From NCBI RefSeq assembly GCF_008064635.1, contig NZ_VRYZ01000007.1:62001-126000 (forward strand): 64,000 bases of DNA, given 5' to 3'. This document shows positions 52,657 through 62,162 of the stretch, piece by piece (position 1 is the stretch's first letter; every line of letters starts with the position of its first letter). The position numbers were made by a program, and so were the translations under genes. This DNA comes from Parahaliea aestuarii (GTDB taxonomy: Bacteria > Pseudomonadota > Gammaproteobacteria > Pseudomonadales > Halieaceae). The notes under the pieces were generated by a model. It did no database searches. It was not told the origin of the DNA and saw nothing but the letters and a program-made list of their open reading frames with translations.

Positions 52657-54402
52657 TCAGGTCCTCTCGTTCTTGCTCAACCACATATCTTTCATGGAGC
52701 CGTTGGGCGCTACATGCATCGGGTACACGTGCTCCATCGGGTCGATGAAGATATCGAGGAAGACCAGCTTGTCTTTCATGGCGAAGGCCTCGTCCATCTT
52801 CGCATCCAGTTCGTCCAGCCTGCGCACCTGCATGCCGACGTGGCCGTAGGCCTCCATCAGCTTGACGAAGTCCGGCAGGGAGTCCTCGTAGGTGCTCATG
52901 GCGTAGCGGCCTTCGTACTGCATGTCCTGCCACTGCTTCACCATGCCGAGATAGTTGTTGCGCAGGTTGATGATTTTTACCGGCAGGTTGTACTGGGTGC
53001 AGGTGGACAGCTCCTGGATGTTCATCTGGATGCTGCCCTCGCCGGTGACACAGGCCACATCCGCATCCGGAAAGGCCAGCTTGGCGCCCATCGCCGCCGG
53101 CAGGCCGAAGCCCATGGTGCCGAGGCCGCCGGAGTTGATCCAGCGGCGGGGCTGGTTGAAGCGGTAGTACTGGGCGGCAAACATCTGGTGCTGGCCGACG
53201 TCGGAGGTCACATAGGCATTGCCGCCGGTGGCCCGGGACAGGCTTTCAATCACCTGCTGGGGCATGATCATGTCACTCTCGCCGTAGCGGCGTCCCGTCC
53301 ACAGGCCGTGCTTGCCGCGCCATTCGTCGATCTGCTGCCACCAGCGATCCAGTGCGTCCTGGTCGGGCAACTCCGCGTCTTTGTTGCGCATTTGCTCGAC
53401 CTGCTCCGCCAGATCGGCGAGTACCGACTGCACCGGGCCGACAATGGGGATGTCCGCCTGCACAGTCTTGGAAATCGAGGTCGGATCGATATCGATATGA
53501 ATGATCTTGGCACTCGGGCAGAACTTGCTGACCGTATTGGTGACCCGGTCGTCAAAGCGCGCCCCCACCGCCAGAATGACGTCCGCGTGGTGCATGGCCA
53601 TATTGGCTTCATACAGGCCGTGCATGCCGAGCATGCCGAGGAACTGGCGGTCGGTGCCGGGGTAGGCGCCGAGGCCCATCAGGGTGTTGGTGACCGGGTA
53701 GTTAAGGTCCCTGGCGAACTGGGTCAGCAGGCCGCTGGCCTCGCCCTGTACCACACCGCCTCCGGAGTAGATCACCGGGCGCTTGGCCGACAGCAGCAGG
53801 CGCGCCGCCTTCTTGATCTGCCCGGTGTGGCCGCGCTGGGCCGGCGAATAGGAGCGGATTTTAACCGCTTCCGGATAGACGTATTCAAATTTGGCATCCG
53901 GGCGGGTGGCATCCTTGGGGATGTCGATGACGACAGGGCCGGGGCGACCGGTCGTGGCGATATGGAAGGCCTTCTTGATCATCCCGGGGATGTCTTCCGG
54001 CTTGCGCACCATGAAGCTGTGCTTCACGATCGGCCGGGAAATCCCCACCATGTCGCACTCCTGGAAGGCGTCCTCACCGATCAGGTGGCTGGCCACCTGG
54101 CCTGACAGCACCACCATGGGAATGGAATCCATGTAGGCAGTGGCAATGCCGGTCACCGCGTTGGTGGCGCCGGGGCCGGAGGTGACCAGCACCACGCCGG
54201 GCTTGCCGGTGGCGCGGGTATAGCCGTCGGCGGCGTGGGTCGCCGCCTGCTCGTGCCGCACCAGCACATGGGGAATCTTGCTCGCCTTGAACAAGGCGTC
54301 ATAAATATGCAGCACCGCTCCGCCGGGGTAGCCGAAGATAAACTCGACTCCCTCGTCCTCGAGGGCGCGGGCGATCATTTCGCCGCCGGACAACATCTCC
54401 AC
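52657..54402 (-). CDS. ilvI: Acetolactate synthase large (catalytic) subunit
   Basis: The ThDP enzyme that joins two pyruvates, or pyruvate with 2-oxobutyrate, in valine, leucine and isoleucine synthesis. The 581-residue protein has FGYPGGAVL and the catalytic Glu in [19 protein letters not shown] (in part), and the ThDP motif [30 protein letters not shown] (GDG/GEG...NN type, quoted in part). Start GTG 54402 gives MEMLSGGEM, as in E. coli IlvI, with GGGAGA six bases upstream; an ATG at 54432 lacks a site. It forms an operon with ilvH, behind a leader of more than 500 bases. Confidence 0.96.
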   Translation of the reverse strand: MEMLSGGEMIARALEDEGVEFIFGYPGGAVLHIYDALFKASKIPHVLVRHEQAATHAADGYTRATGKPGVVLVTSGPGATNAVTGIATAYMDSIPMVVLSGQVASHLIGEDAFQECDMVGISRPIVKHSFMVRKPEDIPGMIKKAFHIATTGRPGPVVIDIPKDATRPDAKFEYVYPEAVKIRSYSPAQRGHTGQIKKAARLLLSAKRPVIYSGGGVVQGEASGLLTQFARDLNYPVTNTLMGLGAYPGTDRQFLGMLGMHGLYEANMAMHHADVILAVGARFDDRVTNTVSKFCPSAKIIHIDIDPTSISKTVQADIPIVGPVQSVLADLAEQVEQMRNKDAELPDQDALDRWWQQIDEWRGKHGLWTGRRYGESDMIMPQQVIESLSRATGGNAYVTSDVGQHQMFAAQYYRFNQPRRWINSGGLGTMGFGLPAAMGAKLAFPDADVACVTGEGSIQMNIQELSTCTQYNLPVKIINLRNNYLGMVKQWQDMQYEGRYAMSTYEDSLPDFVKLMEAYGHVGMQVRRLDELDAKMDEAFAMKDKLVFLDIFIDPMEHVYPMHVAPNGSMKDMWLSKNERT

Positions 54403-54613
54403 GATCTTTCTCCCTGGGCTGTTCAGGCCCAATCAAAACGCCCCGACGCGTTACCCTCGCCGGTAGCCGTTTCATCGAACTGTATGGAGAAGCCTGGAAA
54501 GCACCTGAACCGGTGCCGGCTGGCCACGCCACTCCCTGAACGGGCGAGACACAGCAGCGGTTCGCAACCTGCCCGCCTCCGGCTAGCGCCGCAGGCGGCT
54601 ATCCTCGAAGGCT

Positions 54614-54638
54614 CTTTTCACATGCAGCGGGTGAAAAG
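54614..54638 (-). other. Hairpin in the ilvIH leader
   Basis: CTTTTCAC and GTGAAAAG form a perfect 8-bp stem around a 9-base loop, about 210 bases before ilvI. It may be part of a leader structure or a regulator binding site. Confidence 0.45.
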
Positions 54639-54869
54639 CGATCACGAACCCGTGTATCGGTCGCCCTGCGGGGTAGCGCAGTGTCTGGCCCCCGGCACAG
54701 CCCATGCGGCCATACCGGTTTACGGGACTCACCATCAGCTGCACGCAAATCATCGCATTGCGGCAGTAGGCCAGGGGCTGAGGGTACTCAGCGTGGGCCG
54801 TTACCAAGGGTGAGACAGGGGCGTATTCTTGGTTCGCCGGCGCCGCCTGTCAACCAAAACGTGATTATT

Positions 54870-54898
54870 CCCCGGGGCGGCTTCGTTGCGCCCCCGGG
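54870..54898. other. GC hairpin upstream of the DUF4124 gene
   Basis: CCCCGGGGCG and CGCCCCCGGG pair over about ten positions with one mismatch around an 8- to 9-base loop. It lies just upstream of the likely -10 (GATACT, 54907-54912) and may be a terminator from upstream or an operator. Confidence 0.4.
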
Positions 54899-54946
54899 AC
54901 GCTTGCGATACTTTACGGGCAAAACAGCCAGCGAAAAGGCAACAAT

Positions 54947-55408
54947 ATGGGCGTGAAATCCACCGTTTGCGGGGCGCTGGGGGTGGCAACGGTCGTCGTC
55001 TCCCTCATCGGGGTACAGGCAACCGCCGGCACCACCTACTACCGCTGGCAGGACGAGCGAGGCAACCTCGTACACAGCGACCGGCCACCGCCACAGGGCG
55101 TGGACTATGAAGTCATCTCCACCGGCAGCCAGTTCAAACGGGACGTTACGGCAGAAGAAGGCGCGGTGCCCCGGGATTTAAAGCCCAGCGTCGACAACCG
55201 TTTTGAAAAAAAGGCCGTCAGAACGGAAGAACAGATCAAGAAAAACCCTGAAATCTGCGAACGCGCCCGCGAAAACCTCACCACGCTGGAAACCTGGGAC
55301 GACGTGAACGTGAAGGATGACCAGGGCGATATCCGCCCGCTCACCGACGCAGAAAAGAAGCAGCGCACCGAAGAAGCCAGGCGCCAGATAGCCCTGCACT
55401 GCGAGTAG
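54947..55408 (+). CDS. DUF4124 domain exported protein
   Basis: A 153-residue exported protein with a signal peptide (hydrophobic residues 8-24, cleavage near ATAG). Residues 27-55 (TTYYRWQDERGNLVHSDRPP) match the DUF4124 N-terminal domain. The remainder is charged and likely helical, with a Cys in EICERARENL and one near the C-terminus (HCE). Its function is unknown; DUF4124 proteins occur in the envelope of Proteobacteria. ATG 54947 has AAAGG seven bases upstream. It converges with the pilin operon. Confidence 0.85.
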   Translation: MGVKSTVCGALGVATVVVSLIGVQATAGTTYYRWQDERGNLVHSDRPPPQGVDYEVISTGSQFKRDVTAEEGAVPRDLKPSVDNRFEKKAVRTEEQIKKNPEICERARENLTTLETWDDVNVKDDQGDIRPLTDAEKKQRTEEARRQIALHCE

Positions 55409-55468
55409 CAGGGCCCTGTTCCCCTAGAGAAACGCCGGACAGCGCATCTCCACTATCCGCCTGGGCCA

Positions 55469-56020
55469 TCACGGGCAAGTGGATGCGGTAACGCTCTCGA
55501 CCGCTGACCGCCCCGTGGCGGTGACCCGCACAATACGGGCCTCGGCGCTCACTGCGGGAGCTTGCTGGCAAACCTTGATCGCGGCGGCGGTGCTGGCAAT
55601 TCCGGAGGGCTGGAATACCAGATCTATAACCGCACTATTGGGATCGATTATCCGATAGTCGGCTGGAATCGCCTGCTGCTGGTGGACCACCCGGTCGTTG
55701 GGATCGAGCACGATCCACCCCTGCCCCCAATCGCCGCTGGCGGCGCAGCTGCTGCCATTCGCCGTGGCGCACAGGCGAACCTGTGCATTGCGTTTGATCG
55801 CTTCGCCCCGCGCCAGAATTGCGCTGGACCGTAGCTCGTTGGCATAGCGCTTGAGCGCGGATACCGACTTCGCTGACTGAAAAGCAGGAGCCGCCAGAAC
55901 CAGTAATACCGCCAGAATGACAAGGACGATCATCAGCTCTACCAGGGTAAAACCTTTGACCTGCCCGCCGCCGGACACCGGACCGGACCACCCAGCCCCC
56001 CCGAAACGGAAGCTGATCAC
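55469..56020 (-). CDS. GspH/FimT-type minor pseudopilin
   Basis: A 183-residue type IV minor pilin of the GspH/FimT group. The prepilin site is KGFTLVELMIVLVILAVLL with cleavage after G23 and the conserved Glu at +5 (E28), but the leader of 23 residues is unusually long. The C-terminal domain has the GspH pattern (GWIVLDPNDRVV and a closing disulfide pair of Cys). It is the last gene of the operon, starting four bases before the pilY1 stop; FimT/FimU is more often the first gene of such clusters. Confidence 0.88.
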   Translation of the reverse strand: MISFRFGGAGWSGPVSGGGQVKGFTLVELMIVLVILAVLLVLAAPAFQSAKSVSALKRYANELRSSAILARGEAIKRNAQVRLCATANGSSCAASGDWGQGWIVLDPNDRVVHQQQAIPADYRIIDPNSAVIDLVFQPSGIASTAAAIKVCQQAPAVSAEARIVRVTATGRSAVESVTASTCP

Positions 56021-59000
56021 GGCTGAATTTTCCAGTAGACCCGCCCTTTTGGCTGAACCCAGTTGGCGCCAACGTTGATCTGCTTGCTGCCGATGGCCGA
56101 CTCCTCACCCCCGCAGCCGATACAGAAAGGGACAATCGTGCCATCATCCAGGATAACCCGCCCCGCCACCGGGGACGGCACCAGTCCGCCGCCGACAATA
56201 TTGATTTTTTCTCCCTCGCCGGTTTGCAGGTCGACGTTGTAAGTCGTCGCGATACCCAGGTCCGCTTCACAGGAACCGGCATCCGGTGGTTTCGGAATAT
56301 GCGTGCTGAAAGCAACACTGCCGGCCAGGGTCAATGCCGAGGAAACCACCTGTTCTGTGGGGTCCAGTGCCATCCTCCAGCCGAAATTGCTGAGCGTTTC
56401 ACCACTGGGCAAGCCACTCGCAACCGTAACACTGGTAAGCCGATCCAGGCAGATGAGGTTTGCAGAACAGGTGCCGTTGTCGGTGAGCCACCCCGCCTCA
56501 GTGGGGTTGTCAACCAGAGCAAAAGCGTAATTGCTCACCGCAGCGGCGGCACCGTAATTCAGCACCGGCTTCTCACGGTCACCCGAGCCGATCAGGATAA
56601 ATAACTTGCCGTCGCCGCCTTCCAACTGCACAACATCCGGGCCGAAAAGAAACTTGCGGCGTGCGGGACAGGGGGAGGTACTATCACAGCCCAGGGCAGC
56701 AATCTTCGTTATCAGCCAGTCGGCCGGAGCGGCACTGCCAACCTCTGAAGGTGCGCCGTCAACCAGCGGACCCGATATACGGTAAACATTGCCGCCGGTA
56801 TCTGCCGCATAGGCAAACTTGATCCTGTTGTCGCCCTCCGCAACCGGGACAACTGTTACAGCACCAGGCACAGCGTAATCTGTGGAAAACTCGCGCAGTA
56901 CCGCGCCACTGGCGCCGTCCATCACATAGATGCTATTGCCCTTGTCAGCGTTCGTGCAGGAAGAGTTCTGTGGATTGGGATTGCCGTTGTTGTCGTAGTC
57001 ATCACAGGTATCGTAGCCGCCTCCCATAAGAATGACGGGTACGAGGGAAGGATCGGCCTCTCCATCATCGTATCCGGAGATGTAGGTCAGCGACGGCGGC
57101 GACCAGGTCTGCCCGATATTCTCCCAGTCCGAATGGGTGCAGGCATTACTGGTTTCCAGGTTCTCTTCACAACCGACCCGCCACAGCAAACTGGGTGAAC
57201 CGATACTGGTAACATCGAAGGCATACACAGAGCGGCCACCGCGGCGCAGGGTGGCATACAGGAACTTTTTGTTCTCGCCACCGAAGGTGCCGTCAAAGGC
57301 CACCACCGAGCCGTCCATGCCGTAGTCCTTGAGGGTTCCCTGGGGGCCCGCCGGGGTACTGGTGGCCGGAAATTTTATGACCGGGTCATTGCTGCGCAGC
57401 CGGCCAAACTCACCGTTTCCAAACTCCATCGGCTTGAAGGCCCAGTGTTCCGCCCCCGCCGGAATCGCGCCACTGGCGGTGCTGCGATTGCCGTTGATCG
57501 CACGCAGAATGCCGTCATTGGCGCCGTAGAACACAACCACATTGGGGCTGGCATCAGTGCCGTAGTTAAGGGCCACTGGCCGCGAGTGAATCACATCGCC
57601 GTGCAGCGATGCGCGCATTGTCGTTGCGCGCTGATCCTCGTTGTCGACATCCTGGCCAACGGACCAGTTTGTCAGGGCATCGCCATTGTCTGCGTCTGCA
57701 GTGCCGTGAACGGCGAGCGCGCCTGCCGCATTCGCACAGTTAACACCTTGTGCCGCATCGCAGGAGTAGATCGTCCGCACCGAACTGTCCAGGCGCATCA
57801 TATAGGCCTGGCCGCCCTTCTCTACCACCGGCCCGTCCGGCGAGTTCGATTGCGGAACCCCGGTTTGGCACTCACCACGCGGTACCAGAGGCGAAGCCCA
57901 GTAGCCGTCGGCGGTGAGCGGGGTCCAGTAACTGCGCGCACACTCCGTAATAAACCCGGTCTGGCTGTTGATCGCCTCTTCACCGTCGCCGCGAGCATCA
58001 AGCAACTTAAGGGCTTCGTTGGCCCCGCTGCCAACCAGCCCCAGGCGATACTGTTTCAGGTTGCCGTACCAACGGGGCTTGGCACCGGCGTCCGGGCGGA
58101 ACATGCCGATGAACACCTGGTTGAGAAACGTACTCTGGGTGGTGGTACTGGCCGGCAGTGCAACGGAAGCGAACACCGAGTTGGTCGCCTGGATTTCAGA
58201 AAAAATCTCGTTCAGGGCGATGACGATCTCTTCACCGTTATTCGCTGACGAGTCAACACGAAAATACTTGCCGGCACTCTGTCTCGCCATACTTTCCAGC
58301 AGGTCGCTATTGCCCATGCCGTTGTTGTGGCCGCCGGGGCGGGGAGTCGGGTCGACATCGACTGTATAGATGGTCACACCCAGGTTGGTGCGCAGAAAGC
58401 GGGCCCATTCATCGGCGTAGTTGTCCTGGTGGGCACTGTACTGGAGCTGTATCTGCGTCGTGTCCCCACCTGCCGCAGACAGTTCACTACCGGCAGCGGA
58501 ATTGCGCGAGTTGTTGTCTTTGGTGACGTTCCCGCTGGAAACGTTGTTGCCAATATAAATGATGAAGGTGTCGGCACAACTACCATCGGCCAGGGGGCTA
58601 TTGTACCTGGTGGCATTCGATCCGGAGAGGGCGTTGCCTGCCAGTGCATGCACCGCATCGTGGGCAGCGGTGCCGCTGGTATTGCCGGCGTAGTCGCGGT
58701 TTGAGTTGTTACTGCTTTTGACCTTCGATCCGTCAACACTCTCCATGCCCTTCAGGTAGCGATAGGCTTCAGAGATATTCCGGGCCAGCGTTCGCGCGTT
58801 GGCACGGTCACCAGACTGATCCAGGCTGCCAACCAACGCTGAGTAGAGTGGCCGGTTGGTGGCATTCATGGGCCGAATGGCCGCCCGGATCTGGCCAACC
58901 GCCGGATCGCCAAATGTCATCAGCCCGACATTGAACTTGTCGAGTGGCAGACCGTTGAAGGTCGTTACCAGCGCCGCCTTTTCATTGTTGAAGGCTGTGT

Positions 59001-59163
59001 TCCAGTTCGCCGTATTATCGAGCAGGATCAGCACATTGGGCAGATTGTCCGACTCTTCCGCAGGGTTTCCCAGGAACAGGTCTATATCCTCAGCCCACCC
59101 GTATGACGTCCAGGCCACCATCAGCGCCAGGCAGATTGCATACAACGTTTCGTTCATTTTCAT
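56017..59163 (-). CDS. pilY1: PilY1-type type IV pilus tip adhesin
   Basis: A 1048-residue exported protein with a signal peptide (residues 1-24, cleavage near GWA-ED). The N-terminal part (about 40-330) looks like a von Willebrand A domain; the MIDAS site reads DNTANW instead of DxSxS, so metal binding may differ. The C-terminal part is the PilY1 beta-propeller, with FYGANDGILRAINGN and AYAADTGGNVYRISG; a Ca-site-like loop is DDYDNNGNPNPQNSS. PilY1 sits at the pilus tip and promotes extension, adhesion and surface sensing. ATG 59163 has AAGGA eight bases upstream. Confidence 0.92.
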   Translation of the reverse strand: MKMNETLYAICLALMVAWTSYGWAEDIDLFLGNPAEESDNLPNVLILLDNTANWNTAFNNEKAALVTTFNGLPLDKFNVGLMTFGDPAVGQIRAAIRPMNATNRPLYSALVGSLDQSGDRANARTLARNISEAYRYLKGMESVDGSKVKSSNNSNRDYAGNTSGTAAHDAVHALAGNALSGSNATRYNSPLADGSCADTFIIYIGNNVSSGNVTKDNNSRNSAAGSELSAAGGDTTQIQLQYSAHQDNYADEWARFLRTNLGVTIYTVDVDPTPRPGGHNNGMGNSDLLESMARQSAGKYFRVDSSANNGEEIVIALNEIFSEIQATNSVFASVALPASTTTQSTFLNQVFIGMFRPDAGAKPRWYGNLKQYRLGLVGSGANEALKLLDARGDGEEAINSQTGFITECARSYWTPLTADGYWASPLVPRGECQTGVPQSNSPDGPVVEKGGQAYMMRLDSSVRTIYSCDAAQGVNCANAAGALAVHGTADADNGDALTNWSVGQDVDNEDQRATTMRASLHGDVIHSRPVALNYGTDASPNVVVFYGANDGILRAINGNRSTASGAIPAGAEHWAFKPMEFGNGEFGRLRSNDPVIKFPATSTPAGPQGTLKDYGMDGSVVAFDGTFGGENKKFLYATLRRGGRSVYAFDVTSIGSPSLLWRVGCEENLETSNACTHSDWENIGQTWSPPSLTYISGYDDGEADPSLVPVILMGGGYDTCDDYDNNGNPNPQNSSCTNADKGNSIYVMDGASGAVLREFSTDYAVPGAVTVVPVAEGDNRIKFAYAADTGGNVYRISGPLVDGAPSEVGSAAPADWLITKIAALGCDSTSPCPARRKFLFGPDVVQLEGGDGKLFILIGSGDREKPVLNYGAAAAVSNYAFALVDNPTEAGWLTDNGTCSANLICLDRLTSVTVASGLPSGETLSNFGWRMALDPTEQVVSSALTLAGSVAFSTHIPKPPDAGSCEADLGIATTYNVDLQTGEGEKINIVGGGLVPSPVAGRVILDDGTIVPFCIGCGGEESAIGSKQINVGANWVQPKGRVYWKIQP

Positions 59164-59210
59164 CTTGCTTATCCTTGGCGAGCACTGCTCACCATGCGGA
59201 ATGGACCTAC

Positions 59211-59720
59211 CTACACATCCGGGCACCGTGCGTTTTTCTGCACACTGTCAAGCAATACACGCACACCCTGAACTACCCGCACGCTTGCACCCGATCGCGG
59301 TTCCGTCGCTGTAGCCTGTAACTCCCAAATGGTGTTCCAGGCGCTCGACGCCGTCATGCTGGGTAGTGTCACACTGAAAGACAGGCTGGAACTGGCCTGC
59401 TCAGCCCTGACACAAACAGGGGTAGCTAGGTCCACCAGATAGTCGCCGCTGACGCCATCGTTGTTGATATCCACCGGTTCACCGGCCAGCGGGGCGGGCG
59501 CGGCAGTAAAGTCCGCACCGAGCCTGCGTTCAATGACCAGATTGGCGGCGGCAATGGCTTCTTCGCGGCTCTGCACATTGGCTACCGAACGCAGGTTGAT
59601 CGTGCTGATCGAAAAGGCGGTAGACACCATCAGGCCGATGAGAATCAGCATCACCAGGCATATCAATATGGTGATTGCACCGCGCTGCCCGCCGGGCGAC
59701 TGGAAAGGTATACCGGTCAC
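59211..59720 (-). CDS. pilX: PilX-type minor pilin
   Basis: A 169-residue protein with the PilX N-terminal domain: QRGAITILICLVMLILIGLMV then a helix with SREEAIAAANLVIERR. It lacks the +5 Glu of normal pilins, as PilX does. Cys residues in PVCVRAEQ and near the C-terminus may form a disulfide. Its ATG overlaps the pilW stop by four bases; pilY1 begins 47 bases later. The minor pilins with PilY1 form the priming complex of the pilus. Confidence 0.88.
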   Translation of the reverse strand: MTGIPFQSPGGQRGAITILICLVMLILIGLMVSTAFSISTINLRSVANVQSREEAIAAANLVIERRLGADFTAAPAPLAGEPVDINNDGVSGDYLVDLATPVCVRAEQASSSLSFSVTLPSMTASSAWNTIWELQATATEPRSGASVRVVQGVRVLLDSVQKNARCPDV

Positions 59721-60919
59721 GGAGCTGCCAACGGCGTCTCGCGCCGCCCCGATACATTGTGCAAGCGATAGGTGGAGCTGAATACATGCCGTTTATAGGC
59801 ATCGTCCAGCGCGGCGGCAGCGATCGTCAACCCGCCCAGGTTATAGTCCTTGCTGTCACTGTAGCCGGGGGACTCTGTGTTCGCCCGTGCCAACAGGTGC
59901 ACACGCAGACTTACGGTGTTAATCAGCTGGCCAACCGTGCAGCCGGCGCCGCAGTGGACATAGGTATCCGGCACTCCATCACCTCGATTGGTTGGGGTGA
60001 CACGCTCAACGGGATCTTCCCAATTGACACCACTATTGTAAGTATAGTCCGAACCATACTGGACAACGCCGGTGGAGACTGAACGCTGGATATCCAGGCC
60101 GAGTTCAACACGAAAGCGCTCAATTCCCTCTACCAGAACCTGCGGCGACTGCTGGGCAAGTACACCGCCGCCATCCAGGTCAAACTCAGAGCGCACCAAT
60201 GAAGGGATGCCGTCACCCGGTGTCATCGCGTAATCACGTACATAGTAAACATGCTGAACGAAGCGGTATATCGGAGCAATCGTACCGCCGCCTGCGGCGT
60301 TGCAATCCCGTTCACGCAGAGTATAGGGCCCCGTAGAAAAGACATAGGGACTGCCCGCTTCCAGTTCGAGCAGGCAGTTGGAGATTTGCAGGTAGAGCCG
60401 GCCCGCCACCTGTGCCGCACAGTTCACCGCGCCCGCAGCGCAGGTTTCAGCGTGGCGCACCACCAGGACATCGGTATTGGCCACTTTATTGGCGACGACC
60501 GCACCACAGGACCCCGGTGTTCCGCTGTGCACCTGGATCGGTATGGCCAGCAGTCCGTTTCTGTAGTCGGCTGACCAGGGAGTCGTGTAAGCCAGGCAGG
60601 GATCAGGTACAGCGGACGGCACACCAACGGGCGCATTCGACTCGCTGAAGTCATCAAAGTCGGGGATGTACCCTCCCAGGTAGCCCGCATGAATGACATC
60701 CTCTCCCACGAACTGCATGGCGAAGCGCGCATTCTCGATCTGGCTGCTGGTTTTAACCAGTTCCCGATTCGTTCGTGACATGCCGGCATACAACTCGGTC
60801 AAAGCGAGAATGATAATCATGCTGATCAGGCTGGCAATCATCAGCTCAACAAGGCTCAAGCCCTTCTGCAACTGTGATTGGGAGACCCGCGGATTTGCAT
60901 TGGCCAGGGAGGCGTTCAT
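59717..60919 (-). CDS. pilW: PilW-type minor pilin
   Basis: A 400-residue minor pilin, large as is usual for PilW. The prepilin site is QKGLSLVELMIASLISMIII, with cleavage after G20 and Glu25 at +5. The rest has several Cys pairs. Start ATG 60919 overlaps the pilV stop (TGATG), and its stop overlaps the pilX start. It joins PilV, PilX, PilE and PilY1 in the pilus-tip priming complex. Confidence 0.9.
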   Translation of the reverse strand: MNASLANANPRVSQSQLQKGLSLVELMIASLISMIIILALTELYAGMSRTNRELVKTSSQIENARFAMQFVGEDVIHAGYLGGYIPDFDDFSESNAPVGVPSAVPDPCLAYTTPWSADYRNGLLAIPIQVHSGTPGSCGAVVANKVANTDVLVVRHAETCAAGAVNCAAQVAGRLYLQISNCLLELEAGSPYVFSTGPYTLRERDCNAAGGGTIAPIYRFVQHVYYVRDYAMTPGDGIPSLVRSEFDLDGGGVLAQQSPQVLVEGIERFRVELGLDIQRSVSTGVVQYGSDYTYNSGVNWEDPVERVTPTNRGDGVPDTYVHCGAGCTVGQLINTVSLRVHLLARANTESPGYSDSKDYNLGGLTIAAAALDDAYKRHVFSSTYRLHNVSGRRETPLAAP

Positions 60920-61503
60920 CAAATGCTCTCGAGGTCCGCCATCCGGACAATGGTAGTTACATAGCGACGACAGCGGTCGTCTACACAACCGGTGGATGCG
61001 TCGTTGTACTGGCCGGCGGCGCAGGCCACCCCGGCGGGGGGCGCGTTAAGCGGTGTCAGCCCCTGCCACGTTACCGTGATCATATACTCGCGCACACCCG
61101 GTCCGACCGTTTCCTGGACGCAACCCCGACCGCCGATCATCGCGCCCACATCGGTGCCGGAACGGCTTTCAGCAGCGCCCTGAAGTGCGCGGCACCAGGC
61201 GATGTGGTCTTCCTCCTGCACCGTTGTAGCCGGCAGATCCGCACAAATGATCCCCACCCCGAGAGGGGCGGCCGTGACATAGCTGGCGGCATCATTTCGA
61301 TTGGCCCCCATGCGGCTGGCCAGATCGTTGAGCAGGATCAAAGCCTGGGTACGCTGATAGGACTCCACCTCCGACTCATGCAGACGGGACTGCACCTGCA
61401 TCAAACCCAATACACCGACGACGACCAGAACCAGCGCCACCAGAAGCTCGATCATCATTGCGCCGCCCTGCCCGGGCCACGATCTGCTCACTGTCGCTAC
61501 CAT
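60919..61503 (-). CDS. pilV: PilV-type minor pilin
   Basis: A 194-residue minor pilin with the prepilin site GQGGAMMIELLVALVLVVVG, cleavage after G14 and the +5 Glu at E19. The hydrophobic helix is followed by the LHESEVESYQRTQALILLNDLASRM helix, quoted in part, typical of PilV. Several Cys (CADLP, WCRALQ, GGRGC, VACAAG, TGCVDDRC) suggest disulfides. It overlaps pilE by seven bases and pilW by three or so. Confidence 0.9.
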   Translation of the reverse strand: MVATVSRSWPGQGGAMMIELLVALVLVVVGVLGLMQVQSRLHESEVESYQRTQALILLNDLASRMGANRNDAASYVTAAPLGVGIICADLPATTVQEEDHIAWCRALQGAAESRSGTDVGAMIGGRGCVQETVGPGVREYMITVTWQGLTPLNAPPAGVACAAGQYNDASTGCVDDRCRRYVTTIVRMADLESI

Positions 61504-61895
61504 TTGTCAGCGGGAGTTTTGACTCCCGCGCTATTCAGCGTAAGGCTTCCATCCACCGCCTGGCCGCCCACTGGCGTAAAGGTGATTGTGAAACTCGGCG
61601 CCGCGCCGGCTCCAAGGGTGATGCTGTAGTTGTAATGCTGGTCGACATCCGCCGGGAGTGCGTAACCAGAAGCTTCCAGCGTAGCCTTGTCGGCATAGGC
61701 GCGGTCCGACAGCAAAAACTGCTGCTGAAGGTTCGCGATTTCCATCATCTGGCCCTGCGCATCGACGCGGTGACCACGAATGACCTGGTTACGAAAACTC
61801 GGGAGCGCGACAGCCAACAGGATCGCCACGATGACCACGACGATCATCACTTCAATCAGTGTAAAACCCCTGTGCCGAACGTCTCGTGTTCTCAT
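61497..61895 (-). CDS. pilE: PilE-type minor pilin
   Basis: A 132-residue type IV pilin-like protein, first gene of the operon. The prepilin site RHRGFTLIEVMIVVVIVAILL has cleavage after G10 and Glu15 at +5. The globular part (QQQFLLSDRAYADKATLEASGY in part, then HYNYSITLGAGAAPSFTITFTP) is that of PilE minor pilins. GGAAAGG lies seven bases before ATG 61895. A promoter should lie in the 267 bases up to clpB, but none was clear, and no sigma-54 site like that of major pilin genes was found. Confidence 0.9.
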   Translation of the reverse strand: MRTRDVRHRGFTLIEVMIVVVIVAILLAVALPSFRNQVIRGHRVDAQGQMMEIANLQQQFLLSDRAYADKATLEASGYALPADVDQHYNYSITLGAGAAPSFTITFTPVGGQAVDGSLTLNSAGVKTPADKW

Positions 61896-62103
61896 GACAC
61901 CTTTCCAGACTCCCCTGTTTCACCATGGCTCCATTGCGGAGAACGGTATATCAAGTCCACGCTGAACCACCAGCCCGGATCTTATTGTCTTTTTTCGCAA
62001 TTCTTGCTGATTCGGTGTCGAAATCAAGTGTTATCCGGACAAAACGTCCGATAGTTGAGCTGCCTCGCACTATTCAGCACAAAGCCCCTGGAGAAGTTGT
62101 CAC

Positions 62104-62141
62104 GGCCCTGTCTTTCCGGACTATCCGTCAGGATCAGGGCC
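62104..62141 (-). other. Inverted repeat downstream of clpB
   Basis: GGCCCTG (62104-62110) and CAGGGCC (62135-62141) form a 7-bp stem enclosing 24 bases with its own partial pairing (ATCCTGACGGAT and GTCCGGAAAGAC on the minus strand). It begins 21 bases past the clpB stop and may be its 3' end structure; no T run follows. Confidence 0.35.
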
Positions 62142-62162
62142 GATGCAAAGGCCTGTAACTGT

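Larger units (their letters stand above)
54403..54946. other. 544-base gap: ilvIH leader and DUF4124 promoter
   Basis: No gene is supported here. On the minus strand before ilvI there are several hairpins: CTTTTCAC/GTGAAAAG (54614-54638), CCGCCT/AGGCGG (about 54572-54600), GCTGAG/CTCAGC with a GGTA loop (54777-54792), and GGGC/GCCC next to the ilvI ribosome-binding site (about 54416-54430). No short ORF with Leu, Val and Ile runs was found, so classical attenuation is not supported. A GC hairpin at 54870-54898 and TGCGATACT at 54904-54912 belong to the divergent DUF4124 gene. Confidence 0.55.

Noticed and set aside
54583-54807. 74-codon minus-strand frame as an ilv leader peptide
   Set aside because: It has no run of Leu, Val or Ile codons, and its frame is not placed before an attenuator-type terminator.
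61896-62162. Sigma-54 promoter for the pilin operon
   Set aside because: No GG-N10-GC pair with the surrounding consensus was found on the minus strand; the promoter of the operon remains unidentified.
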